This document shows positions 1-12,000 of a DNA stretch of 32,526 nt, piece by piece. The DNA is from Chromera velia (taxonomy: Eukaryota; Sar; Chromeraceae). Made by a program: the position numbers and the translations under genes. Within the stretch, counting starts at the first letter, position 1. The number at the start of each line of letters is the position of its first letter. Below the pieces are notes generated by a model. It made no database searches and was not told the origin of the DNA. It was given only the letters and a program-made list of their open reading frames with translations. The stretch is taken from contig JAHBMJ010000974.1 of NCBI GenBank assembly GCA_018398765.1, forward strand, positions 1-32,526. The letters run 5' to 3'.

Positions 1-330
1 AGACGTCTAGACAGACAGACCGTTGATGACCATGCAGACACCGTCGATGTACCCGAACAGGTCCAGAATTTCACAAAAGTTGAAGCACAAAAGTGCGTCT
101 GCATAGATGCATGATAAGATGCAATGAAATGAAAATGGGGAGGGGAGAGATCATCAGCTCGAGAACGTATGCGCCTATTCATAAAAGAATGTGCCCATTA
201 TGGATGCAGGTAGGGTAAATAAGGTGATACAGGAGGACAAAGAGGGAGAGAGGCCAAGAAGCGGACTACTCCAAGGGTCCCTGTGCGTCTCAACGCAAGA
301 CACCCAACAGCCAGAATTTTGGCAAAGTAG
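1..330. other. Left-edge region, no supported gene
   Basis: This stretch lies downstream of the minus-strand gene that ends at 331. The minus strand has an acceptor-like site near 100 followed by a short open frame that stops with TAG at 7-9. It encodes a hydrophobic C-terminus-like peptide, but nothing links it convincingly to the gene above. It may be 3' UTR or an exon of another transcript. Confidence 0.35.
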
Positions 331-767
331 CTACCAAGGTGATGGAACCAAGTGAAGTCTTGTGCTCTCCTTGTCAACTGTGAGACCGAAATGAAACAGA
401 TTGAGAGTCAACTACACACTTTCACACACAGGCACACTAACAACCGCATGCATCCATTCACCGACCCATGCACTGACCCACCTTCCTCCCTCTCTGCCCA
501 GGAGATAAGCCAGTCCTTGATTCGCTTCACCTTCGATGGGAAGTGGGTCGTCCGAACATGTGCTAGGTGCTTGTCATCAAAAACAACCAGGTACTGCAAG
601 GCAAACATCATGCAGGGGCAGAGACACATGTGTAGGCAGATAAATGAGATATGATAAAAGCGGTCTCACACCGACATCCTTTCAATCCGCCATCTGCAAC
701 GTCCTCGAGGTGAAGTTTGAGTAGCGCGGCACCAACAAAAAAACAGGGCACAAACATACGCACACAG

Positions 768-828
<61 letters not shown>

Positions 829-2151
829 CGCCCCCGAACGGACCCAGGAATGTACACACACGAATAAAAGCGGGCTGATAGACAGATAAGCAGGCGCACC
901 TTGACGCGAGAGGATTTGTGTGCCCGCGACGGCTGGGGCCTCTTCATTCCCTCCGGCTCTATCAACGGGTCTCTCTCGAACCTGGGGTAGCTCGGCAGCT
1001 CTGGAAACATTGGCATGCGTGGAGGGGGTGGGGGATCGGAAGGGGAGGGGGAAGATCCTTTACCCGCCCCTGAGGGCTGTGCCATATGCGTGGGGGGGGA
1101 GAGTGATGAAGGAGTGGTTCTCGCTGGTGTGGCTGAGGCGAGGAGCCCTGAGGCTCTTCCCCCCACGGCGGGTGCGGGAGAATCTGAAAGTCCGAAAGAG
1201 GGACCGCCGTGCCCAGATCGTGAGAGACGACTTGACGCAGCCCCCATCGGCGTGGCTCCCCTCGACATTGTGGGAGAGTGGAGGGGGTCCGGTGCGAGTG
1301 GCGGTTGTCTTTCGCTTCCCCATAGATTTAATTGAGAGGATTCTGACAGACAGCTGTTCGACTGTGAGTGGGACCAATCAGATCTGGGGCTACTCTCAGC
1401 TGCTGAAGGCCGGGGGGGACCTGCTGCCCCCTCTCCTCGTGCCCGGGCAATTGATCGGAGAGGTAGGCGTATGGAGTCTTGAGATGGTAAGGCCATCATG
1501 TGCTGTGCCTGGGCAGTCCGCAGTTCCGTGGACACCCCGCTGCTTAGGGATGACTGAGAGCGGGTGTCGCTCTTTGCATCTGGAGGTGGGGAGTAGGAGA
1601 GGTCAGAGCGGCGTCTGTTCTCTGGACTTTCCGCGGTCGTTCCCGAGTTGTCCTGTTGGTGGTTCAAGGCCAGAGCACGCCCTCCGTGGTCAGGCAGGTA
1701 GATGCTGCTGCCTTCCGTTGCGAACCCGGGCTTTCCCCCTGTGTCCGAGCTTTCATCTCCCTCTGAGGGGGGAGAGTCGGAACGTTTCCGACCTCGTGAG
1801 CGGCTTCTGCTCCTGCTTCTTTCAGGTTCCTTTGACACAGAAGAAGACGCAGAAACTTCTGACTGCTTTTTTACATGGGAGGGAACAGGGAGAGGGGGGG
1901 GGGCCTGGAGGGGGAGGTGGGACATTTTCATCTTCTGTTGAAGCTTTCTGTGTGGTGCTTCTGCTGCTGCTGCTACTGCTACTCGTACTTCTGCTTTGGT
2001 GGTGGGGAGCAGGCGGAGGAGGGGGAGGCACAAAGTCTTCGTTGTCAGAAGCATACTCCTCCTGGCCAGCACTGCTACCAAACCAGGTGGCAAGGAGATT
2101 GTCGGTGTCCTGAACAAGTTGTGCAGCATACCTGCTCAGGCTGGACGTCAT
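331..2151 (-). CDS. Pro/Ser/RS-rich protein of unknown function, 3 exons
   Basis: I do not recognise this protein. The model has three minus-strand exons: 2151-900, 593-482 and 377-331. The introns are GT...AG, the exons join in phase, and the stop is TAG at 331-333. The start ATG at 2151 is the first after an in-frame TAG. The N-terminus (MTSSLSRYAAQLVQ) is followed by acidic and poly-Pro/poly-Ser stretches, an arginine-serine run (SRSRSRSRGRKRSD), a long Ser/Pro-rich disordered segment, and a short conserved-looking C-terminal block (YLVVFDDKHLAHV, then KRIKDWLISW). The frame changes by one base at a 10-C run (plus-strand G run 1894-1903). With nine C the product would be 469 residues. That is either a sequencing indel or a real lesion. 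The first intron (899-594) contains CA and GA microsatellites. The RS run hints at an RNA-related role, but this is weak. Confidence 0.55.
771..828. repeat. (CA)n-(GA)n microsatellite
   Basis: An uninterrupted CA dinucleotide run passes directly into a GA run. It lies in the first intron of the minus-strand RS-rich gene. Its translation in several frames gives the spurious Cys-Val and Leu-Ser runs there. Confidence 0.9.
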
Positions 2152-2547
2152 GCTGGCAGGATGCAGTCGGAGATTGACCGTCTACCTGTGAACAAGGTAA
2201 GTAAAGGAAAGAAGGTCATGCATTTGGCAGCGTCTGCATGCTGCAGAAATGACTTTGAATTCAACGAAACGTGGAAGGTCTCACTTTGACAGGACTTCGA
2301 CAAGAAGTTCCCGACACAGCTTGCATAGGATCTGTCAGATAGTCTGATCGAATGTCTTGAAGACGGTCTGCGAAACTTCCATTGCAGGTATAGTAAAGTC
2401 ATCACTGTATTGTCGCTGCAACGATGTTCGATTCTACGATTAATAACACGTGACACACCAAATAACTATAGGTGAGTGCCCTATAGTTGAAGTCGATCGA
2501 GGTCGCTGTACACATGCAGAGGGCCTCCTGAGTCACACAGTGCATGT

Positions 2548-2733
2548 CAAATTTTGCGGCACACTTTGTCAAATCCACTATGACCCTTTCAGCAAAAATT
2601 AGCAAAAACCAAATTTTGCGGTACACTTTGTCAAATCCCCTGTGTCCCTTTCAGCAAAAATTAGCAAAAACCAAATTTTGCGGCACGCTCGATCACAATA
2701 CAATAAAATACAATCGCAAATCCACTGTGTCCC
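2548..2733. repeat. 62-bp tandem repeat, about 2.5 copies
   Basis: The motif CAAATTTTGCGG recurs at 2548, 2610 and 2672, a spacing of exactly 62 bp. Each unit continues with CTTTGTCAAATCC and CCTTTCAGCAAAAATTAGC. The third copy decays after about 30 bp. The array lies upstream of the giant receptor gene and downstream of the divergent minus-strand start, so it sits in a shared 5' intergenic region. Confidence 0.85.
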
Positions 2734-2737
2734 TTTC

Positions 2738-2965
2738 AGCAAAAATCAACTGCATGCTTGTTTGGTAACGCTGGCCGGGTCAAATCCACTGCGCCTCTTT
2801 CAGCAAAAATCAACTGTTTGGTAACGCTGGGTCACATCCACTGCGTCCGTTTCAGCAAAAATCAACTGTTTGGTAACGCTGGGTCAAATCCACTGCGTCC
2901 CTTTCAGCAAAAATGAGCAAAAATCAAATTTTGCGGCACGCTCGGTCAAATCCACTGAGTCCCTT
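2738..2965. repeat. 55-bp tandem repeat related to the 62-bp array
   Basis: About three units carry CTTTCAGCAAAAATCAACTG, then TTTGGTAACGCTGG, then GTCAAATCCACTGCG. They share the CCTTTCAGCAAAAAT core with the 62-bp array but have a different second half. The last part (2908-2965) returns to the CAAATTTTGCGGCACGCTCGG form. The two families are therefore interleaved derivatives of one ancestral unit. Confidence 0.75.
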
Positions 2966-3364
2966 TCAAAATTTTGCGGCCGGCACACTTTGTCAAATCG
3001 ACCGCTCAATTTGCAGCTGAACTGCCCTCCGAGTCACGCTTCCAGCAAGCCGGGCCCGGACAGCAGATGCCAAACCGCAATCGAAACTTAATAATTCCGG
3101 TGCTGATCTAGCTTTGAAGATTCAAGGGGCAAGGCTTGTGATCGAATCTGTCAGGCATACCTCACCAGTCAATCTTGTGAAACACTGTGCACACGAAACG
3201 AAAGGCCATGCACCAGAGACGGTCGCAGCCACCTCTTTGAAGTGATCTCCGCAGATTTTCTTTCGTACAGAGCCAAAAAGTGATGTTGCTTGATTCAGTT
3301 CTTGTGGTGTAACTCGATCGCTCTCCCTTCTCGTACCAGTTTCAGGCGCTGGCGGGACCTGCCA

Positions 3365-6047
3365 ATGTTCGGGCGGTCCCTCTGCTTGATTCTGGGTCTA
3401 TGGGGGACATTTCTGCTGTGGTGGGCCCAGGGCCAAGGGAGGGGCACGATGATCGGCATTGGCGTCAGTCACGAAGCCACCCCTTTCCCTTCCTTCTTCT
3501 GACTATCAAATGATTCCTACCTACACATGTTCGATGTGTGATCATGCCGACCTTGTTTGCAGGTGATTACTGAATGCTTCGACAAGACGACGTATCCCTT
3601 TGCTCTGAACACTGCGTTCAAGGTGAGTAGAGGGGGGGGGCGCAGAGAGTCGAGATGTGTGTGCTTTTGTAGACTGCGTGGATGGCTTGCGCTGCTGGCC
3701 TGAGTCATGACGCGAGAGTTTACGCGTGCTTGCAGAACTTCACTGAGACTTACGGATCCAAATACAATGAGACCCGGTTCCAGTTCCTGGTGGCTGATTT
3801 GCATCAGAGGTCAGCATGTGGGCTGCCTGGCTGCCCATCTCTCTCATTGTGTTCCCCTTACCCTCGTCTTGCCTAGCTCTTCCGGTCTGGAGACCCTCTT
3901 TTTCACGCCTTTCGTCCTTGCACCATCTTACACCCTTTTTACTTGCTGTCCCTCCCTCTTTCCTCCCTTTCTTCATACACCTGTCCGTTCTTTCCTTCCT
4001 TCCTTGTTGTGCCTGCCTGCCTGCAGTAGCTGCAAGTCCTCCGACGAGGGAAACGATCCTCTGGAGGCTGCGGGGATTCTCCTCGCAATGTTCCAACAGG
4101 GAGTCTCGGCGGTGATGGGTGAGTCTGTGCCCTTCCTTCGGTCTGTGAAGTGTTTTGTGTGAATGATGTGTAAGCGGATTTGCAATCACGAGAAACGAGC
4201 AGAAGGGAGTTTTCGGATTTGCTCACCTGCCTGGGAGTCGATTGACGCCAGAGGGCCTTTTCTTTTCAGCGTCTGATCGTTCTGGTTCTGTTATGCGCAC
4301 TCACTTTGTATGCCTGCTCTGCTTGTCGTTCTGGTATGCAGGTCTTGTCGGCTCTGCAGTGTAAGTCTTCCTTCCTGGGACCTTTTTGCTTTGCTTGCAT
4401 TAGCATTAGGGGGGGGGTATTCGAAGTGTCAATCAAGAGGGGGCAAGTGGTCTTTGCCATCGTTGCATGGCTCTGTGGGTTCTTTTTCATGCAATTTGCT
4501 GACTGACTCTTTCTGTTTTTGTGCATCGGCTTTCTTGTCTTTGACTCAGAATGCATGAAACGGCACTCTCATGCAACTCATTGAACTCATCGAGCGACCC
4601 GATGATCTTGCAGTCACTGCACTGCACTCTGCCTGTTTCCCACACTTGATTGTGTTGAGTCCTCTCCAAGAAGTACAAAATCTTCTGATCGTCCGTCTGC
4701 CTGTCTTCCCCCTCTGCTCCGACTGATTCCCCCCCTCCCTTTCTCTCTTCCATCCGCACGTACAGCGCCATCCACCTGGTCCCTCTGGCGAACTCTCTGG
4801 GCATTCCCTTTCTGACGACTGAGGCCACGCTGACCGAGCTAGATGAGTTCAAACCCGTGTTTCGTCGGGTCGGTATTAGCTCGGACAGACACCAGGCAAG
4901 GGCAATCACGGAAGTCCTCGAGCACTTTAACTGGAAAAACTCTCCGAAGGCACTCGTGTTCTCAGGAAAGTCAGTTCGACAGCCCTTGAACCAAGAGGGA
5001 CTGAATGCAGGTGTTGTGCTGGCAGGGGGCACCCTTTGGTCTTTCACGGCAGACAGAAAGGGTGACCAGATAGGCCTGAACAAAGGAGAGATTGCACGTT
5101 CTTGCGATGGTTTTCTCTCGTCCGCCGTTCTTGTCGGTTTCTTCCAACTGTACACTACATTTTTATTATCTCGGATGGAACCTTGTGTCTTTGTCTGCCT
5201 GTCTGTTTGTTTGTTTGTATGCTTTTCCTCTCATCCTTTCTACATCTTCTCTCTTGCTTCCTCACCTTTTCTTTTTCTTTCTCTTCCTGTGTCTCTTTCA
5301 GTGTGTACTCGAGAGGTCTCGCGAATGAGATCGAGTCGGCGGGTGGGCAGGGCTACACGCGTGTGCTTCTCCAGGACTCAGAACTTGGGGGGCGAAGCGA
5401 GGCGAGAAAAAGGGGAACAGGAAATGAAGAGGGAGAGGAGGAAGAGGAAGGGACTGGAATGAAGGCGAGAGCGTTAAGGCTGAGGAGCGAACTGATGAAG
5501 GTGAACGGGTGGACTCCTTCGCCCTCAGCTGAGTTGGATTCTCTCTCAACTGGAGGCACTGGGATGTCCTCTTCTGTGGGCGATGTGGCGATTTTTTTGT
5601 TCCTTGCAACGATGGAGGATGCAGAGCTGTTGCTGGAGGCTTCGAAGGCAGGGGCGAGGGCGAAGGGAAACGAGGATCGTTCCCTCGGAGACGTTTCTTT
5701 TGAGGACGACTGGCCGGGTCTCCTCGATCGGCCTGACGTCGCTTTGATCCTCAACGATGACCTGGTCAGTCGGTCGGTCGGTCGGTTTGTATTTCATTCT
5801 GTATTCACGTGAGTGTTGCTCTCTCTTTCGTCTGTGTATGTGTGTGTGGCAGAGGGAGAGAGAGAGAGAGAGATCTGTGTAGTGTTCGGTCTTAGCGAAC
5901 CTAGTCTGATGTCCGGTTTTGTGATCTGTGGATTTTTTTTTCAGTTGTGCTCGCTGTTTTTTCTCTCTCGCGGCTCTCTTCGAATTAAAAAACGCGCAAA
6001 TGCTTGAAGGATGCTATTGCGTTTCTGTTTCTGACTCTGTCTCTCCT

Positions 6048-6084
<37 letters not shown>

Positions 6085-9000
6085 TGTTTGATCGCTTTCT
6101 CGGTCGGTCAGGCTGCGAACCTGAGGACGGGGAGGCACCGTATGGCCCTTCTGAGTGAAGCGCCGCGAGTGCTTAGGGGCATGCTCGGAGTGACGCCCCC
6201 AGTGATCTCCGAGCCCCCCCAAAGCTTCGGCATTCCCCACAGTCGGCTTCAACTTCCTTACGCAGGACAGGTGAAGATGAATGCCCTGACACCCAGAGTA
6301 TACGACCTCACTCTTCTCCTTATGAGGGTGCTGGCAGAGGGGTATTTGCTCGACAGTCAACCCAGAATTGATGTCTCGTTGACGACCTTGAAACCCAATT
6401 TCCATGTCTTTTCTGCCCCATTCGACTTCTACCGTAACATCATTCTGACCAACCTGACGAAGGACTTGTCAGAGTCGGTCTACCATCCCATCAAGCATGA
6501 AGTCTTTCAGGCTCTGATGAATGGGACCTGGGTGGGGAGGGGGCCCGACAACTTCGATGCGACCAAAATGCTCAGCCTTGATGAGAAACCGATCCTCGAA
6601 AAACGTCAGTCAGTCAGTCAGCAGTCAGTCAGGCAGCCAGTCGGTCAGTCAGCCAGGCAGTCAGTCAGTCAGTCAGTCAGTCTGCCAGCCAGCCAGCCAG
6701 CCAGTCAGGCAGTCGCGAACTACAATGTCAACGAGACGAAGAAGGGTTGGCCTTCCCCAAGTAAGGCAGGTGAAGGGTAAACCGGATGGAGTTTTTGTCG
6801 TTGCGATGGATTTTTATGCTGTGCCCGTGTGTTGTTACCCGGTTCTTTCTTTCCCTTTTGAAGGAAGCAGTTTGCTCGCCCAGATGTGACTTTTCTCTTC
6901 CTTCAGAGTTTTGCATGTCTCCAACGTGACTGCTCTTATCTATGCCTGTGTCGGTGTCTGTGTCTGCATGTGTGCAGGGACTGACTTTTCTCTGCTGAAC
7001 TTTCGGTGAGTGTCTTCGGTCTCCTTTTCTTGCACTCCCCTTTAATTCCCTGTCTTTCTTCACCCCCCTTGTTGTCCCGTGCGCACTTGCTTCCTCTTCT
7101 TGCAGAGCCCTGTCTCTTGTGTACCTCTTTACGTATCCATTTTCTCTTCTTCAACTGCTGCACAGTTGCCGTGCGTGTTTTTTCTTCTTCTGAGAGACTC
7201 TGCATGCCCCCTCTTCCTTCCTTTTTTCCTTCCATCCAGTGTCGTGCGGTGGTGTCCTCAAGGACTGCAGTTCGGGGAAGAGGGAAGGATTTTCTTCCCC
7301 ACATCCTTTGATATTGATTGACTGGTTAATAAACTCCTTGCTTTTGAGCAGATTTGAGGGAGACACGTTCAACAAGCATCTTGTGACCATGATTGAAGAT
7401 GGCGGGAGTCTGGAGGGTATTGATAGGCCCTTCTTTGGGGGGTCCGACGGGAACACAAATCCCCCCAAGGACTGTATCGTGTGCGGGCAGCAGTGTGCAG
7501 CATGTGGGGTTGATCAGGAGGCAGTTGAGAAGTTGATTGGAGAGTTGATGTCCGAGTGCCGTAACTGCAAGCTTGCCTCGATGGTTTGGGACAACATGAA
7601 TGCACAGGAGAAAAAGGGGTGGGGGGAGCGTCCCCTGTGGATGCGACTATGTCAGGAGAGGCATAGCCAGAGTGAACTGGACACATGTGAGGGTTCCATG
7701 AATCTGTCCAACGTTTCTTCTGCGGCACAAAAGCGGTTCGTTCAGATGGTTGACATCTCTCAGCAGAAGAAGGTGAAGGACAAAACGGTAGAAGATAAGC
7801 GATTACACTTCTGCTTCTTCTGGAGGTCGCTCAGATGCCGCGGTCCGAGTGAGGAGAATAGAGATGGGGCGTACGAGCTTGACCTCTCAACCGTTGGTCT
7901 GTTCGGTCCTCCTCCGAAAGCCTTGTGGAAGATGGATTTTGTCCAGATTCTCGATTTGTCGAGGAACAATTTTGAGGGACAATTGCTCACTGCCTCTTCT
8001 CTGTTGTCTTTTCGCTTTAACGTTACCTGCAAAGAATTGGGAGTCAGAGAGAGACTCCGCAATTTGCGGCTGCGAGGCAACCGATTACAGGGATCACTCG
8101 AGGGGCTTCGAAGCATGACGGGGAACGGCCTCCGAGAGTTGGATGTCTCGAAGAACCTCTTCTCAGGCCCCATCCCTCTGGATCTCCTCACATTTCCCAA
8201 CATATCCGAGCGTCTCGATTTTGAGAGCAACCGATTCAGCCACCCTGTTCCAGACCCGGATGCCGAATATTTAAATAGGTGTGTTGAGAATCCCCAGCTA
8301 GCGCGGTTGTCCTTCTTCGAATCTTTTGGCACGGACCACCAAACGCCCTTCAGCGTGGGGGTTAGCTCGGTAGGGTCTGTTGAGAACTCGGAGATGGGGG
8401 CGCGTTTGCCTGTGCAGTTGGTGAATCACCACATCGCCTCTCTCCGGGTGCTGCGCCTCGGGTGGGCGGGGTTCACGGGTGAGGGCCTGGAACGTTTGGC
8501 CTTCACGAACGCGAGGAGTCTGCAGGATTTGGACCTCAGAGGAAATAAATTTCGTCCCGGACTGCCTCAGAAGTCAGTCAGTGATGTGTATTATGAAGTT
8601 CTACCTTTCCAGTGTTGTTGTCTCTCTTCAAGTGAGCCCAGACCTGGATAGTTCGTGTTTTTTGTTCTGGATAGTTCGCGTTTTTTGTTTGCGGTCTCAT
8701 GGTCGCGACTGGTTGCTGAGTGATCGTCCTTTTCTTTTCTCTATCATGCTTGTCTCGTTCTTTTTTTCTCGTTTCTCATTCCCTTCTCACTTCACTTATC
8801 TCTATTACTTGTTTCCTCCTTTCTAACTTGTTTCTTTTTTCCTCCATGCATTTATTTTCTTTCCACAGGCTGATGCAAAGAATGCGGGAGTTCTGCGAGA
8901 TCAGCAAGAGCATGCCCGTGTTACTCGACGCACGCCAGTGGGGGTGTGCTCCCGGCACCCGCCCCCCCGATTACGTCGACGCAGAAGCAGCCGACGGTAT

Positions 9001-12000
9001 ATATGACCATCTCTGCGCCGTGCTCGGGAACAGGACATGGGAGTGCGCGGCTAGGAGAGGGAAGGGGCTGGGAGAGTGCGATGTGGGGCAGGAGGAGCTT
9101 CCCAGTTGTGCTCTGTGCAAACCCTGTGAGCTGGGCGAGTCCACAAACAAGGGCGATGGGGTTTGCCGTGCGTGTCCTTCCGGTCAGATGTCGAATGTGA
9201 ATTTTGAGGCGATGATCATGCAGGGCACTAAGTGCGAAGTCACCACCTCAGGGGGGGCATTTGTGATCGACAACGTGCATCTGACGGACATTCCCTGTCG
9301 GCAATGCAGACAGGGGTACTTCAGTCAGTCGGCACAGTCGTGCACCTGCACACCCTGCTTTCCGGGGACGTTTGCGGATGATAGCGGCAGCGACTCTTGC
9401 CGTACGTGTCCCCCCGGGACGTTCGCAGACGAGTTCGCATCTGAAAGGTGCAAACCCTGTCCTGACTCCGCTCTCTGCGATCCCACAGGGAAGGAAATCG
9501 AGGAGTCGACCCTTCTTGCCGGTGACGGAGTGGAGATCGAGTCCTTGGAGGATCAGTCGGAGGTCCTCAAAGGTCTTCTCAGCGGGTTTAACGCTTCCCG
9601 AGATGGACGGTATAGATTTGGGGCATGGGCAGGTCTGACCGAGCTAAAGGAGAGTGAGTATAGACACCTCCGGTCCATCTGCCCGTCCCCCAGAAGGGGC
9701 TTCCAGGCAGTCGCAGTCACAGACGACACGGTAGGCGAGAAGGAGGCTCCCGTTTCTCTGTGCGCTTGTGTGTACGACTGGCTCCGATACGACTCCAGAT
9801 TCCCCAAGGATGACGAAGAAGAAGAAGGAGAGGAGAAAAAGGAGTACGTTGGCTTCTTTGATGCTGCCATTACGGAGCGAAAGAAGGAGATGGAGAGAGA
9901 GGAGTTGGACCCGAATTCGGGAGAGATCCACATCCGTCAATGTTCCAGGTTCTTCCAAAGTTTACACTTGCACAACTCAACCGCACCCTCATCAGCAGCA
10001 ACAGCAGTCTCGGCCCCCGAGTCTCCACTTTCCGCAGTCCCCTCTTCTGAGTGTCCTGCTGCAGACATCTGCAGTTTCTTTCCGAACGGCAAGGACAGAT
10101 CGATTCTCTGCCACCTGGCAGTGGAGGAGTCCACCACCCCCCTCATTGAGGGAGAGGTGGATGAGTTTGGGAGACGGCATGAGTTTGTGTGTGGTGCCGA
10201 CTGGGTGGGGGACTCGAAAGGCCCCAACCTCTCCAGGCTGCTCCTCCTGGCTGGAGACGGCGCACAGGTCAGGTGTCAGAACCGTCGACTGAAGGTGCGC
10301 TCGGATGGTGGGGGGGTCAGAATGCTCCAAGAGGGGGAAAGTGAGAGGGGGGGAGGTCACTCGAAACAACTTCTGCGTGCGTCAAGGTCCCACGCACACT
10401 CCCATGGCAGTACTCTTGTGCGAACTGCAAAAGAGAACAGCCCATCCAGGGTTGGTGAGGGGGTAAACGGGGCCTTCTTCTGGAGTTGCCCCGGGGGAGC
10501 TGATGTGTGTGGGGTTGACAACGAGTGTCTCCATGGCACAACGGGACCATACTGCGCGCGGTGTGAGGACAATTGGACCAGGAGTGCGCTGGCAAGTGGA
10601 TGCCAAAAGTGCACAGAAACGCATGGCTTGCTCGTGTCCAAGCTCCTTCTCATTCCCCTGGCTGTTGCCTTCGTGACCTCCATGGTGGTCAGGTGCATCT
10701 TGACAGGCAAGAACCGACAGAAGAAGACCGAGAGGAGTATGCAGGCGGCGGTGTTCAAGATCTTCACGACATGGGTAGAACTCTTCAGTCAGTCCGTCCG
10801 TCGAAGCGGCTCCTCTCTTTTGTTAGGTCTTCCGTTTTTCGGTATCTTGTTGTGTGCTGGCCTGTGGTCCCCGCTTTCCGTCTCGTCCGGCCGGTCTTTG
10901 TTTTGCTCATCCTTCATATCATAATAATGAAGAGGCATAAGAAGCTCACTGCAAACAGGGAGGGAACGCATGCCGCTTACCACAGGCACAGATAACACAG
11001 ATAGAAGAGTTGATCTGGATCACTTATGGGTGGGAGGGTGGGTGGGAGGGAGACTGATCGAGAGGTGACCTTTCAGATATGGATTCAGAGTTCCATCGTG
11101 TTTGAGTGTGTGCGTGTGCGTGTGTGCGTTTGTGTGTGTGTATGTATATGTGCATGTATATATGTGTGCGTGTGTGTGCAGTTGTGGGCATGAAGCTGAT
11201 GCTGGACAGCGTGAGTGAGTACAGCGCTTTGCTGGAGGACGACAACACTGGAGAATTTGCAAAGGGTTTCGGAGCCTCCCTTCGCAGTTCTGGAGGCGTC
11301 TCGGTTGAGCAGGCCTTCGACTCTCCCGTTGCCTTAACTCTGGGCCTCGACTGCATTCCTGAGTTGGGACAGGCAGTCAGTGCACCCAGGCCTGAGCAGA
11401 TCCATCTGCTGGCAGCGTTGGTACTTCCGCTTGTGGCGCTCATCCTCGCCTTTTCCGTTGCAGTGCTTTCACAGGTCTCGTGTGGAGACGCCGCCTCTCG
11501 ACGTGCTGGGCTGAATCGCCTTCTTCTGAGCAGAGAGGGCAGCTCCCTCTCCCTGTCTGCAGGGTCTGCAGGTTCGGATTTCGAGGGGAAGGGGGTGGGG
11601 GGGGTGCGAGAAGGCAGAGAGAGGGAGAGGGAGTCAGGGAGACGGCGGACACGTGGGTCCTCTTTGGGATCTTCTGTTGGTTCTGTCTCCGTTGAGAGGG
11701 AAAGGGGGGGGAGGGGGAGGGGGAGAGCGTCAAGGCAGGTTGCTGCCGGGGGGAAGGCTCGGGTCTCTTCCGAAGCAAACAAGCAGGGGGTTGAAACAGA
11801 AAGGGTCCAGCAGAGGGCGCGCGATTCCGACTCTCCGTCTCCCCAGAGAGGCAGCATGAAGAACGGGTACAGGGAAGGAAGCGATTTGGAGGCAGGCCCT
11901 TCAGGAATTGAGGAACCCGAACCGCCTCCGCAGGCTGTTTCGAGGCCACCGGGAGCACACGTGGGCATTGGGCGTTTGTTTCGGGCCCGCACGGGTCCCC

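Larger units (their letters stand above)
3563..7420 (+). other. Segment encoding the PBP1 / ANF-receptor-like ligand-binding domain
   Basis: Exons 2 to 10 (first part) encode a bilobed ligand-binding fold. Supporting blocks are GVSAVMGLVGSAVAIHLVPL (the VVGP/SS-like loop), ANSLGIPFLTTEATLTELDE, FRRVGISSDRHQARAITEVL followed by HFNW, VYSRGLANEIESAGG, and NGTWVGRGPDNFDA near the end. Their order is that of Receptor-family ligand-binding domains in class C GPCRs, ionotropic glutamate receptors and guanylate cyclases. Exon 7 carries an acidic/Arg-rich low-complexity insert within the fold. The match is by motif order, not by alignment. Confidence 0.75.

Noticed and set aside
920-2113. Plus-strand open frame of 397 codons opposite the RS-rich gene
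   Set aside because: It is the antisense shadow of the minus-strand Pro/Ser-rich frame. Its Gly/Leu runs are complements of Pro and Ser/Gln codons, and it has no domain.
2161-2325. Tiny two-exon plus-strand frame (MQSEIDRLPVNK, a GTAAGT donor, an acceptor, then 11 codons to TAG)
   Set aside because: The donor and acceptor look good, but the product would be about 23 residues and overlaps the 5' end of the minus-strand gene. It is at most a leader or upstream exon and cannot be joined in frame to the receptor.
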